From positions 17,018-81,017 of the forward strand of contig JAKSRI010000008.1 of NCBI GenBank assembly GCA_024403695.1: DNA of 64,000 bases. Direction: 5' to 3'. Below, one piece after another: positions 7,755 through 16,132 of the stretch; position 1 is the first letter of the stretch; the number at the start of each line of letters is the position of its first letter. Under the pieces are notes generated by a model, which was given only the letters and a program-made list of their open reading frames with translations, did not search any database and had not been told where the DNA came from. A program made the translations under genes and the position numbers. This stretch comes from Saccharofermentans sp. (GTDB lineage Bacteria > Bacillota > Clostridia > Saccharofermentanales > Saccharofermentanaceae).

Positions 7755-9873
7755 GTTAAAAAAAGAATCTGTTACAAGTTATCTGACACCGTTTATTCTG
7801 CCTTGTGTAATCCTCTATTACGAGGCCGTTTTTGGGTTGTCTGTTCATGGCTCAGCCTTCTGGAAAAGTATTATTCACGTAGTACTGGCATCCATTTACT
7901 TTGGTCTTCCGGTGGGAATTATTGCCAGCTTCTTGCGCCGTAAGGCAGCAGCTGCACTTACTATTGCAGCATCCCTGGTGGCGGCCCTTCCATATCTCGT
8001 GGAATATTTTATAAATATGCAATTCAAGACACTCTATGACATTAATACCATTACTAATGGTCAGGGGGATGCACTTACTGGATTTCGTTCCACGATTATT
8101 GACCTGATGCTAAGTACCTCTGGACTTCTTAGAATCGCACTTTTCCTGTTGCCAGCTATAATTTTGTTGGTTCTCGCCATTATTGGCAAACTGCATGAGC
8201 CAACCCATGACAAGTGGTACATCGGTATTGTTGTTATTGTGTGCATTAGCGCACTTCTTGCTAATATGGCTATTATCAGATTTACGCCGACTGCTTATAA
8301 CGCTTATAAGGTTGAGTATAGTTTCCAGAATGCTGAGGCTAAGTTCGGACTTCTGGAGGGACTTTCTCTTGATTTGCGTAACAAGATTAGCCCTGAGGAT
8401 GTGGAGTTTTCTCATGAAGATGACGTAATGAGTCAGGCTGAGCTGGAGGCATTGTTGGCACAGAATAATGTGACTCCAACCCCAACTCCGACACCGGTTC
8501 CAGCGCCAGTGGAGCCAGGTGCAACTCCAACACCAACACCAACTCCAACACCAGTTCCTCAGCCTCAGACCATGAACATTAATTTTGAATATCTGGCTGA
8601 GAATTCGACTGGTACTATTCAGAAACTTAATTCATACTGTGCTACTCTCACACCGACCACAACCAATGAGTACACTGGTATGTTTAAGGGCAAGAATCTG
8701 ATTCTTATTACAGCAGAGGCATTTACTGCTGAGGCTATTGATCCTGAATTGACCCCAACACTTTATAGAATGTCAACTAAGGGAATTAATTTTAATGATT
8801 TCTATGTGCCTGCAACTGCTGGTACAACTGGTGGTGAGTTCTCTCATATATTTGGAATGCTTCCTATCGATGGAGGAAGTTCTGTTCCTCATATGACTGC
8901 GCGTGGAAATGCCTACTTTAACATGGGGGCTACTCTTAACAGAGAAGGTTATTATGGAATCGCATACCATAATAACGACTATAAGTACTATAGCCGTAAT
9001 GAGACTCATAACAAGCTTGGCTATTCGGAGGGCTTTATCGGATGGGGTAATGGTCTGGAGGATTATGTAGATCCTGTATGGCCAGAAAGTGATCTTCAGA
9101 TGTTCGAGGCTACAGTTCCAACTTATATTGATAAGCAGCCATTTAATGTGTATTACATGACCGTAAGTGGTCACAGCAACTATAGTAAGGGCGCCAATGC
9201 TCAGTCACGTGCTCACTGGGATGAGACAGAGTGTCTCGCTGGTATTTATTCAGAGAGAGTGCGTGCATATAAGGCTGCAAATATAGAACTTGATGTGTCC
9301 ATGAAATACCTTATCGAGGAGCTGGAGGCAGCAGGAATTGCTGATGATACAGTAATCGTAATCTGTGCTGACCACTATCCATATGGTCTTGATAAGGATG
9401 CTGGTCCTGGCCACATGCCATACCTTTCTGAGCTTTATGGATATGATGTTAAAAACTACATTCAGCGCGACCATAATCGTCTGATTATCTGGAGCGGATG
9501 TCTCGAGGATCAGGAGCCAATCGTTGTGGATTCACCTGTATCCAGTATTGATATCCTTCCTACATTGCTCAATCTGTTCGGATGTAAGTGGGATTCCAGA
9601 CTTCTCCCTGGACGCGACGTATTCTCTGGTGCGATGGCTATTTATTTCAATCTGAATTATGACTGGAAGACTGACCTCGGAAGCTATAGCAGTTCCAAGG
9701 GCGAGTTTACTCCAGTGAATGATTCTGTATATATCCCTGAGGGATATGTGGATTCAGTCCGTGCTATAGTATCAGACAAGATTACCTTCATGAGGGGAAC
9801 TTTATCTTCCGGTTACTACGATTATCTGTTTGGTGTTAAAGAGGGAACAGAACCTGCTGTTCCTAATCCATAA
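7741..9873 (+). CDS. LTA-synthase-like membrane sulfatase / phosphoglycerol transferase
   Basis: 710 aa from ATG 7741 (a TTG at 7732 is possible). About five membrane segments in residues 10-220, then a Thr/Pro linker of TPTPT units (about 245-285), then an extracellular alkaline-phosphatase-superfamily domain (about 315-660). The candidate nucleophile Thr is in AGTTGGEF, aligning with the LtaS catalytic threonine region, and metal-binding residues occur in CADHYPYG. LtaS-type enzymes move glycerol phosphate from phosphatidylglycerol onto a surface acceptor. The linker is unusual for LtaS and resembles those of cellulosic surface enzymes, so the catalytic domain may be held away from the membrane. 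Polymerase and decorating roles cannot be told apart here. Confidence 0.85.
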   Translation: MPSVKLKKESVTSYLTPFILPCVILYYEAVFGLSVHGSAFWKSIIHVVLASIYFGLPVGIIASFLRRKAAAALTIAASLVAALPYLVEYFINMQFKTLYDINTITNGQGDALTGFRSTIIDLMLSTSGLLRIALFLLPAIILLVLAIIGKLHEPTHDKWYIGIVVIVCISALLANMAIIRFTPTAYNAYKVEYSFQNAEAKFGLLEGLSLDLRNKISPEDVEFSHEDDVMSQAELEALLAQNNVTPTPTPTPVPAPVEPGATPTPTPTPTPVPQPQTMNINFEYLAENSTGTIQKLNSYCATLTPTTTNEYTGMFKGKNLILITAEAFTAEAIDPELTPTLYRMSTKGINFNDFYVPATAGTTGGEFSHIFGMLPIDGGSSVPHMTARGNAYFNMGATLNREGYYGIAYHNNDYKYYSRNETHNKLGYSEGFIGWGNGLEDYVDPVWPESDLQMFEATVPTYIDKQPFNVYYMTVSGHSNYSKGANAQSRAHWDETECLAGIYSERVRAYKAANIELDVSMKYLIEELEAAGIADDTVIVICADHYPYGLDKDAGPGHMPYLSELYGYDVKNYIQRDHNRLIIWSGCLEDQEPIVVDSPVSSIDILPTLLNLFGCKWDSRLLPGRDVFSGAMAIYFNLNYDWKTDLGSYSSSKGEFTPVNDSVYIPEGYVDSVRAIVSDKITFMRGTLSSGYYDYLFGVKEGTEPAVPNP

Positions 9874-10578
9874 TTAATCCAGATTCCAGCCGTGTTCACC
9901 GTGGTAGATCATGGCTTTGGTCATTCCACCATCAATAAGGATATCTTCACCTGTAATGAAACCTGCTTTATCGGAGGCGAGGAACAATACCATATTGGCA
10001 ATATCCATAGGGTTTCCAACACGTCCAACAGGCTGCTGATATGCGTCAGGACCTTCGTATTCTGTGTATGCAGTATCAATCCATCCTGGTGAGATGGAGT
10101 TAACGCGTGCCTTACCTGCGAGACTTACTGCCAGTGCGTGTGTGAGGGAAGCGATTCCACCCTTGGCTGCAGTGTAGCTCTCGGTTTGTGGCTGAGACAT
10201 GCCTTTACGAGAAGAGGCAATGTTAATTATGCTGGCACCGTGTGCGAAATGGTCTGCGAAAAGCTTTGTGAGGTAAAAAGGGGCAGTTACTCCTACGGCA
10301 AGCGCGTACTGGAAGTCTTCATATGAACACTCATCGATGCCCTTCATGAGAGGAAGTGCGTTGTTTACCAGAACGTCCACGTGGCCGTAAGAGCTTATTA
10401 CGTGCTGGGCGAAAGCCTCAAGCACGTCCTTCTTACTGATGTCACCAACGTAGTGATCACCTTCCTGCTTATCTATAACTATTACTTTGGCGCCCACTTT
10501 GCTAAATTGTTCTGCAATGCATTTTCCAATGCCCTGAGCACCACCTGTTACTACAACAACTTTGTTCTCAAAATCCAT
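9874..10578 (-). CDS. Short-chain dehydrogenase/reductase (classical SDR)
   Basis: 234 aa. It has the classical SDR elements: TGGAQGIG cofactor loop, NNALP, catalytic Ser (IASS) and YTAAKGG with Tyr and Lys, and a C-terminal ITGEDILIDGG typical of FabG-like enzymes. NAD(P) reduction or oxidation of a small alcohol or ketone is expected; the substrate is unknown. It begins one base after the MFS gene ends, so the two form an operon. Its stop codon abuts the stop of the convergent sulfatase gene with no terminator between. Confidence 0.88.
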   Translation of the reverse strand: MDFENKVVVVTGGAQGIGKCIAEQFSKVGAKVIVIDKQEGDHYVGDISKKDVLEAFAQHVISSYGHVDVLVNNALPLMKGIDECSYEDFQYALAVGVTAPFYLTKLFADHFAHGASIINIASSRKGMSQPQTESYTAAKGGIASLTHALAVSLAGKARVNSISPGWIDTAYTEYEGPDAYQQPVGRVGNPMDIANMVLFLASDKAGFITGEDILIDGGMTKAMIYHGEHGWNLD

Positions 10579-10579
10579 A

Positions 10580-11770
10580 TTATTTTTTCCTCACTTTAAT
10601 TGTAGCTGCGTAAGCACTGTTACAAAGTCCTAAGATAGCTGAAATCATGAATAGTGTCTCGATACCGAGTGTCTGCCAGATCCATCCACCGAATAACGCG
10701 ATAACAAGGGTAACCAGATGGTTAACTGAAATGCCTGTAGATATTGTCGCACGCATTTCTTCATTATTATCTGAAATATCCTGTACATATACATTAGAAG
10801 CCATAGATGCAAGAGATATTATGGAGTCCAGAATGTAGTTCAGACAGCAGATAATGAATGCAATCTTCATATCAAATATGTGGTGGGCGAATCCGTAGAA
10901 GAAACATACAATTACAAGAATCAGCGTATCAGACACCATTACGATTTTATAGCCAAGCTTGTCGATAATCTTTCCGATGACAGGTGAGAAGAAGAAGCTC
11001 AGCAGCGCAGATATAGCGAAGAGAATACTGATAGTAGTAGCGCTGGCACCGTAGAAGAGAATCAATACATAAGGGCCAAAGGTGAAGAATACCTGTTTAC
11101 GTGCGCCATAGAATAATTCCAGCATATAGAATTTTGTGAATTTCTTGTGGAAATAAAGTTTTCTTTTGGCCTTGTCAGTCTCGCTGTTAGATGTAAGTCC
11201 CAGTGAGAGAATCATACCTGCGCCCATGAGAATTGTAGCTACAGCAAAGAATGTTTTATATGGCTTCTGGCTCACAAGGAAAATAAAGGAAATGATGATT
11301 ACTGCATATCCTATAAGTGTTCCTATCTGATATAAGGCCTGCTGATATCCGAGTGCCTGACCACCCTTATCTTTATTGGAATATTCGAGTGATAAAGTAC
11401 TTTTCATACCCAGCTGAATATGTTCACCGAGGGAGATGATACAAACCGCCATGGTGACGAGAAGTTTGCCAGGTGATACTAGGGATAACATACCCATACC
11501 GATCATCATTATTACAGCACCCAGCTTATAAAGTTTCTCAGCTGAGAACATATATAGAGCTGCCAGGATTGCTATAAGGAGAAAACCCGGAATCTCTCGG
11601 CAGAATTCGATAACACCACGGTCAAATTCTCCGATTTTAACAATCTCAGCAAAGTAATTATCGATGATGCCTTTGTATATTCCGTATCCTATTCCAGTGA
11701 CAAAAAGAGATAGGAGGAAAAACCTCACTCCTCGCTCATTTTTAAAAGTTGATTTTATACTCTCGAACAT
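10580..11770 (-). CDS. MFS transporter
   Basis: 396 aa with about 12 hydrophobic segments and a central cytoplasmic loop (residues about 195-215), the usual length for the major facilitator superfamily. The substrate is not identifiable. It is upstream of and nearly contiguous with the SDR gene, so transport of a compound and its oxidation or reduction may be linked. A weak gag-containing ribosome site precedes ATG 11770, and a TATAAT lies about 45 bases upstream. Confidence 0.85.
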   Translation of the reverse strand: MFESIKSTFKNERGVRFFLLSLFVTGIGYGIYKGIIDNYFAEIVKIGEFDRGVIEFCREIPGFLLIAILAALYMFSAEKLYKLGAVIMMIGMGMLSLVSPGKLLVTMAVCIISLGEHIQLGMKSTLSLEYSNKDKGGQALGYQQALYQIGTLIGYAVIIISFIFLVSQKPYKTFFAVATILMGAGMILSLGLTSNSETDKAKRKLYFHKKFTKFYMLELFYGARKQVFFTFGPYVLILFYGASATTISILFAISALLSFFFSPVIGKIIDKLGYKIVMVSDTLILVIVCFFYGFAHHIFDMKIAFIICCLNYILDSIISLASMASNVYVQDISDNNEEMRATISTGISVNHLVTLVIALFGGWIWQTLGIETLFMISAILGLCNSAYAATIKVRKK

Positions 11771-11829
11771 ATTGTTTCTCGCTTACCCTAGTGAATTAGT
11801 TGAATTATAAGTTAAAAATATTGGGATGT

Positions 11830-11862
11830 AAAAAAGCGGCCTCAAGTTAATGAAGCCGCCTA
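11830..11862 (-). terminator. Terminator of the ribU transcript
   Basis: On the minus strand GCGGCTTCA..TGAGGCCGC forms a stem followed by TTTTTT. It lies about 30 bp beyond the ribU stop codon and just upstream of the MFS promoter region. Confidence 0.88.
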
Positions 11863-11888
11863 AATCCAAGTCTTAATATTTATGAAAA

Positions 11889-12515
11889 TTACTTATGTGT
11901 CTCATCATAAGTTTTGTTGATAAGCTTTGAAATTGGCTTATAAACCCAGAATGTGATAAATGAGATGACGATTCCCTTGAAAAGGTTGAATGGCATGAAT
12001 ACCCAGAAGATAAGTCCAAGCTTAGATGTTACATGTGGGTTAGCTGCAGCAGCCATTCCAATGATTGCTGGAAGTGGGAATCCCAATACAGATCCATAAA
12101 GTGGAAGAGTTACGAAGTAATTGAATGGAGCAGCAATCAATGTGAGAACGATTGTAGCGGCAGCCATTCCAATGATGGCACCCTTACGTGTACGGTTCTT
12201 CGTGTAAATCACGCTTGCTGTGCATACAAAGATGCTGCCTGTGATGAAGTTAGAAATCTCACCGATGTACTGTGTGCCAGTTGCTGGAGCATGGATAAGG
12301 TTCTTAAGGAATTCGATAATGATTCCGTATACGGGACCCAAAGAGAAAGCACCGATTAATACTGGAAGCTCAGAAAAATCGAACTTAAGGAAAGCAGGCA
12401 TAAATGGAAGTGCAAATTCCAAGTACATAAGCACTACAGCCATAGCTGTGAGAATACCTGCGCTGGCGATTTTACGAATGCTGATAGCATTACTTCTAGT
12501 TGTGTTTTTGGACAT
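11889..12515 (-). CDS. ribU: ECF riboflavin transporter substrate-binding subunit RibU
   Basis: 208 aa, six hydrophobic segments. The stretch FLKFDFSELPVLIGAFSLGP followed by the EFLKNLIH block is characteristic of RibU, the S component of energy-coupling-factor transporters that imports riboflavin with the shared EcfAAT module. The ECF ATPases are not in this window. The FMN riboswitch directly upstream confirms the substrate. The ribosome site aaaggag lies in the 3' part of the leader, 11 bases before the ATG. Confidence 0.95.
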   Translation of the reverse strand: MSKNTTRSNAISIRKIASAGILTAMAVVLMYLEFALPFMPAFLKFDFSELPVLIGAFSLGPVYGIIIEFLKNLIHAPATGTQYIGEISNFITGSIFVCTASVIYTKNRTRKGAIIGMAAATIVLTLIAAPFNYFVTLPLYGSVLGFPLPAIIGMAAAANPHVTSKLGLIFWVFMPFNLFKGIVISFITFWVYKPISKLINKTYDETHK

Positions 12516-12530
12516 AAAAAATACGACTCC

Positions 12531-12672
12531 TTTCGTCCGGACTTTAACCGTCGGCCACGGAATCGAACCGTGTCAGTCCTGCCTTAAAGATTTTGCAGGA
12601 GTTGCGGGCTTATGATCAGCATATATGCATCTCAATCACCGCCGGTGGGGAAACTAACCCCGCCTTGGATTC
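12531..12672 (-). promoter_or_regulatory. FMN riboswitch (RFN element)
   Basis: On the minus strand the RFN core is complete: AGGCGGGGTTAG, CCCACCGGCGGT, AGCCCGC, the GATTCCGTGGCCGACGG arm and TTAAAGTCCGGA. The aptamer ends only a few bases before the ribU Shine-Dalgarno AAAGGAG. There is no obvious strong terminator, so control is probably at translation start by sequestering this site when FMN binds. Confidence 0.96.
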
Positions 12673-12678
12673 GTGGGT

Positions 12679-12707
12679 ATTATATTATGTAGTGCGCTAA
12701 AGTGCAA
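12679..12707 (-). promoter_or_regulatory. Promoter of the FMN riboswitch-ribU unit
   Basis: On the minus strand TTGCAC (plus 12702-12707), 17-base spacer, TATAAT (plus 12679-12684). The start site falls near 12672, at the first base of the aptamer. Confidence 0.78.
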
Positions 12708-12787
12708 TATGTATTAGCTTGGTTTGACGATGCTATAAATATAGAGTAGTGTAGACCATATAAATAAATTACAGGTGGAATAAGTCG

Positions 12788-13723
12788 GTGGATTATTTAT
12801 CTAAGGAACAGACAAATCGGATAAAAGGCATTTTGTGCCTGATGGTAGTATTTGGTCACAGCATGAATGGTTATCTAGAATTAGTGGGACCATGGGCTGT
12901 ATCTGTATTCTTTTTGCTGAGTGGATATGCATTGTCTTATACTTCAAGCAAAGCAGAGATAACACCGAAGTTTATTGTTAGAAAATATAAGAATATACTC
13001 CTGCCATATCTTGTCGCAGCGGTTTTCTATCATTTGCTATTCTGGTTTTATCCATCTGCTAACAATTACAATTTGATTGGCGGATTGGTAAAATCTTACC
13101 TCGTGTTTACACCAACTGTTCAGGCTGGATGGTATATCGAGGCTACAGCAATACTATTTACATTCTATTTTATAGCGAGAAAAATCGCGGGTGATAATCC
13201 AAAGAAACTGCTTATATCTTTTGCGGTATTGTATGTAATATTTGCAGTTATTGTGGCGTTTACAGAAGGGTACTGGGTAATTCGTAACATGCACTGTTTT
13301 ATTTTAGGTGTTGCTTTGCATCTTTTCAGAAAAACTATAGATGCGAAATTTACTAGCAAAGACACTTTCAGATATGTAGCGCTTATCGTAATTGCTATCA
13401 CTCTCGTTCTTCCAAATTATTTCTATGCTGATGAGAATCTTGCATCAAATCTGGTTCTGTTTGCTACATATACTATGGCACCAATCGTATTTATATATGT
13501 CAGCAACAGCATTTCTTTCAAGGGAAAAATTCTGGATTTCTTAGGAAAGTATTCTTTGTGGATTTATTTGTTCCATGTTGGTGTTCAGTATTTACTGTTC
13601 TCTAGTGTGTTAGCGGGAAAATCTTTACAGACATTTGTATTTTTTCTTTTGTCACTTGCTCTGACTTTGGTTATAGCAATACCGGTTGGAATGATTTATA
13701 ACAAAATTTCAAAGAAAAAGTGA
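12788..13723 (+). CDS. Membrane acyltransferase, family 3
   Basis: 311 aa, GTG start at 12788 with aggtgga about nine bases upstream. About ten hydrophobic segments. The N-terminal RIKGILCLMVVFGHSMNG matches the first helix of acyltransferase-3 proteins, with the conserved His near residue 30, and FFLLSGYALS is the usual second block. These integral membrane proteins acetylate or succinylate sugars, peptidoglycan or lipids at the cell surface. It has no partner SGNH hydrolase domain and no polysaccharide gene beside it, so the acceptor is unknown. Confidence 0.85.
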   Translation: MDYLSKEQTNRIKGILCLMVVFGHSMNGYLELVGPWAVSVFFLLSGYALSYTSSKAEITPKFIVRKYKNILLPYLVAAVFYHLLFWFYPSANNYNLIGGLVKSYLVFTPTVQAGWYIEATAILFTFYFIARKIAGDNPKKLLISFAVLYVIFAVIVAFTEGYWVIRNMHCFILGVALHLFRKTIDAKFTSKDTFRYVALIVIAITLVLPNYFYADENLASNLVLFATYTMAPIVFIYVSNSISFKGKILDFLGKYSLWIYLFHVGVQYLLFSSVLAGKSLQTFVFFLLSLALTLVIAIPVGMIYNKISKKK

Positions 13724-13835
13724 GCTCGTTATAAGCTCGAAAACCCTTGATTTTACTGGGTGTTACGGAGAGTAACAACGATGTCACAGCTAGTTTCTTG
13801 TTTGTCACTATGGTCTGGTCGTAGGATGACCTTGC

Positions 13836-13860
13836 AAACAAAAAACGCCGTCTGACGGCA
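13836..13860 (-). terminator. Terminator-like hairpin with no upstream minus-strand gene
   Basis: On the minus strand GCCGTC-a-GACGGC is followed by GTTTTTTGTTT. Nothing is encoded upstream of it on that strand. On the plus strand the same hairpin sits 18 bases before the ribosome site aaaggagg of the XRE gene. It could end an antisense RNA or act as a leader structure. The rest of 13724-13880 contains other small hairpins (gttac..gtaac) and no gene. Confidence 0.45.
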
Positions 13861-13882
13861 AAGTTAAAAGGAGGTCATTAAC

Positions 13883-14455
13883 ATGACATTTGGTGAGAAA
13901 TTAAGAAACGCAAGAAAAGAATCCGGTTTATCCCAGGAGCAGTTCGCTGAGAAAATGAACGTATCAAGATCTGCGGTTGCAAAGTGGGAAACAGACAAGG
14001 GTATGCCTGACATTACAAATCTTAAGGCGATGTCTCAGCTTCTGAATGTGAGTGTAGATTATCTTGTAAGTGATGAAGATGAAATCAGTTTCAACGCGAT
14101 CAAGGAAGCGATTAATCTTAGTGATTATGAGAAGACTGGAAAAGCCAGATGCAAAAATGACGCGGTTTGTCTGGCAAAGAATCAGGATGCAACTGCTATT
14201 TATGCCCTTATGAGATCTAAGAAGATGAATAAGATCGAAAGTGTTATCGATTTTATTGCTGGTGCTGGTGTTGTTAATGTTCTTGACGCTGCAAATGATA
14301 TGTCTTATTACTATCTTGTAGAGAAGAACAATAAGCAGTATTTTGTAAATGTGGATAAGGAATTTATCACAACAAAGGAACTTGTTAACAAGGTTAATCC
14401 TTCTAAGTTTGTTATTGGAAGTAATGTTTATAGAGGTTCATACAGACTTATTTAA
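13883..14455 (+). CDS. XRE-family transcriptional regulator
   Basis: 190 aa; strong ribosome site aaaggagg. Residues 1-65 are an HTH-3 domain (LRNARKESGLSQEQFAEKMN, then SRSAVAKWETDKGMPDI). Residues 75-190 form a region I do not recognise; it ends in alternating beta-like segments and has no membrane helix. The domain layout suggests DNA binding with a small effector or oligomerisation domain. It is followed 38 bp later by a small membrane protein gene with its own strong ribosome site, and the two are probably co-transcribed and closed by the terminator at 14994-15024. Confidence 0.85.
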   Translation: MTFGEKLRNARKESGLSQEQFAEKMNVSRSAVAKWETDKGMPDITNLKAMSQLLNVSVDYLVSDEDEISFNAIKEAINLSDYEKTGKARCKNDAVCLAKNQDATAIYALMRSKKMNKIESVIDFIAGAGVVNVLDAANDMSYYYLVEKNNKQYFVNVDKEFITTKELVNKVNPSKFVIGSNVYRGSYRLI

Positions 14456-14493
14456 ATTTAACCTGTTGTAAGGAGAATGTGGAGGGGAAACTC

Positions 14494-14991
14494 ATGAAAA
14501 AGGGGTTAGTAGATAAGTTAAGCATAGTAATGGCCATAATTATGAGTGTACTGGTTTTTTACACAGCAGGAATGCCACAGTCATTCACTTGTGTAAATCA
14601 CTTATATGAAGCTGAAAATCCTGAAGCATTCGGAGTTCGTCCACATAATCTGGTGGTAGATGGGGATAATATAACGTTTGAAGACAATGAAGAATTCCTG
14701 GCAAAAGAAAAGGAATTAGAACTGGAAAGACAGAAGGTTAAGGATAAAATAGATCCTATTTTCAATAAGAAGATATCCCGTATTCCTTTGTGGTTCCTGT
14801 ATACATTTGAGTATGAAGAGTTTTCTGGTGGAATAGTGGCAGGTCTTTTTGCAGCAGTGATAGCTGCCTCAGTTGCACTGGTTATATACAGAAAAAAACC
14901 TGCTGTTTTACTGACTATTTGTTGTATCGCTATCCCGATTTTAATCTATCTGGCATACAACACGGCAACTCACCCAACATTTTGCAAGTAA
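14494..14991 (+). CDS. Small membrane protein of unknown function
   Basis: 165 aa from ATG 14494, chosen because ggagggg sits six bases upstream; the GTG at 14479 is too close to its own purine-rich site. One hydrophobic segment near residues 9-28, a charged 60-residue external or internal stretch with a short coiled-coil (residues about 65-88), then two more segments near 110-130 and 135-158. I recognise no family. It is tightly downstream of the XRE regulator, so it may be its main target or sensor partner. Confidence 0.65.
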   Translation: MKKGLVDKLSIVMAIIMSVLVFYTAGMPQSFTCVNHLYEAENPEAFGVRPHNLVVDGDNITFEDNEEFLAKEKELELERQKVKDKIDPIFNKKISRIPLWFLYTFEYEEFSGGIVAGLFAAVIAASVALVIYRKKPAVLLTICCIAIPILIYLAYNTATHPTFCK

Positions 14992-14993
14992 GA

Positions 14994-15024
14994 AAAACGC
15001 CCTCTTTTAGGGGGGCGTTTTATG
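14994..15024 (+). terminator. Intrinsic terminator after the XRE-membrane protein pair
   Basis: ACGCCC pairs with GGGCGT around an A/T-rich loop, followed by TTTTAT. Confidence 0.75.
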
Positions 15025-15085
15025 TGCAGTTGATGTAAAGAGGAAGAAATTTAACTTCGAGCGCCCTCCGCGTAAAAGTGAGAAT

Positions 15086-15148
15086 ATCTTGCTCTGCTAG
15101 TTCCGCAGGAGTGAAGCGACGAGGACTGTTCGTAGCCAAGAGCAAGAT
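15086..15148. repeat. Long imperfect inverted repeat between convergent genes
   Basis: Arms ATCTTGCTCT (15086-15095) and AGAGCAAGAT (15139-15148) pair perfectly. CTA (15097-15099) and TAG (15133-15135) extend the stem, and TTCC/GGA can close an inner loop. It lies between the XRE-operon terminator and the end of the vanY-like gene and codes for nothing I can see. Its shape suits a mobile palindromic unit or a structured RNA tail. Confidence 0.6.
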
Positions 15149-15157
15149 GTTCGAACG

Positions 15158-16036
15158 TCATTCATCCCATGGCACCACCTGCTGCTTACCGTAATAAGCC
15201 TCAAGTGACATATGGTTCTCATACAGATAGGTCGCGAGGTCCACGCCCACATAGCGGAAGTGCCAGCCCTCCACGCCGTAACCTGTTTCGTACACGTACT
15301 CTTCCTTATAGCGGTGGATGAGGCCGTATTTGTGACCGTTCTCGCAGATCCATTTACCTGTTGTTGTCTCGTCGAAGAAATCCATTATGTTGTCGTGGCC
15401 GGCTGGAGTAATGTCCATGGCGAGCCCTAACTGATGTTCGGAACGACCAGGAATGGCATTTTTCTTGCAGGCGAAAGCCAGTCCGTTTTTGTCACGTGAT
15501 CTGTCAAACAGATACTGCTGTGTCCAGTTGTCGCGGTAACCGGAAACGAGAGTTATGCCCTCGCCGGTTTCTGCCAGACAGTCAGTATAAAGCTGCTCCC
15601 AGGCAGCTGCTGCATCTGCGCGAAGCTGCTGGTCAAATGAGTGGCTGCAAGGTACAAGGTCTTCAGGAACGTAGTCCTCAGGAAGGGCGTAGTACTTGTT
15701 AACGAGTACTGTAATATCATTCGGATTATCTACTATTTGAGCGCGGATAGAGCGTGGGTCAACGAAGCCGTTGTACCAGGTCTCATCGAATTCTGGCTCT
15801 ATATATTCAGGTGTTGGGGTTGGTTCTGGTGTAACAAGTTCAGTAATGTCAGGTTCTGTTGTTACAACGGCAAAAGTGCCCTCAGGTGTCTTATCGGATA
15901 ATTCCATCGGAACGACAATACGTGTTTCCTCAGTAGTCTCTGGTGGTTCCTGAGACTGGCATCCGGAGGATATGAACATCACGCTAATTGTTAGCAGAGA
16001 TATAAATTTAAAAGTTCTGTTAGTTGTCCTTCTCAT
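15158..16036 (-). CDS. VanY-family D,D-carboxypeptidase lipoprotein
   Basis: 292 aa from ATG 16036 (a GTG at 16054 is an alternative). A lipoprotein signal peptide ends in ISSGC with the lipidated Cys near residue 26. A Thr/Pro-rich spacer (TPEPTPTPEYIEPE) leads to the peptidase domain (about residues 110-275). Metal-site motifs are SEHQLGLAMD (H..D) near residue 199 and the late GWHFRYVG His; SGYRD is the conserved substrate motif. VanY and LdcB-like enzymes trim the terminal residue of peptidoglycan stem peptides. No van genes are nearby, so this is a housekeeping wall-trimming enzyme rather than glycopeptide resistance. Confidence 0.9.
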   Translation of the reverse strand: MRRTTNRTFKFISLLTISVMFISSGCQSQEPPETTEETRIVVPMELSDKTPEGTFAVVTTEPDITELVTPEPTPTPEYIEPEFDETWYNGFVDPRSIRAQIVDNPNDITVLVNKYYALPEDYVPEDLVPCSHSFDQQLRADAAAAWEQLYTDCLAETGEGITLVSGYRDNWTQQYLFDRSRDKNGLAFACKKNAIPGRSEHQLGLAMDITPAGHDNIMDFFDETTTGKWICENGHKYGLIHRYKEEYVYETGYGVEGWHFRYVGVDLATYLYENHMSLEAYYGKQQVVPWDE

Positions 16037-16065
16037 AACTTTCACTTTCGCCACATATTTTTAAC

Positions 16066-16093
16066 ATTATAACACTAGTATTTTTGATATAAT
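16066..16093. promoter_or_regulatory. Back-to-back -10 boxes of vanY-like gene and glmU
   Basis: TATAAT on the minus strand (plus 16066-16071) serves the vanY-like gene. TGATATAAT, an extended -10 on the plus strand (16085-16093), serves glmU. The two promoters are only about 15 bp apart and face away from each other, so the two transcription units may interfere. Confidence 0.55.
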
Positions 16094-16132
16094 TACTCTC
16101 GGAATATTTCGCATAGAAAGGCGTTTTTATAC

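Noticed and set aside
8478..8570. Short tandem repeat that might be taken for a CRISPR-like array
   Set aside because: The repeat is a Pro/Thr codon repeat in frame within a protein, with no spacers.
15158..16036. Glycopeptide (vancomycin) resistance gene
   Set aside because: VanY-family domain only; no vanH, vanA, vanX or vanRS genes around it. A general wall carboxypeptidase is more likely.
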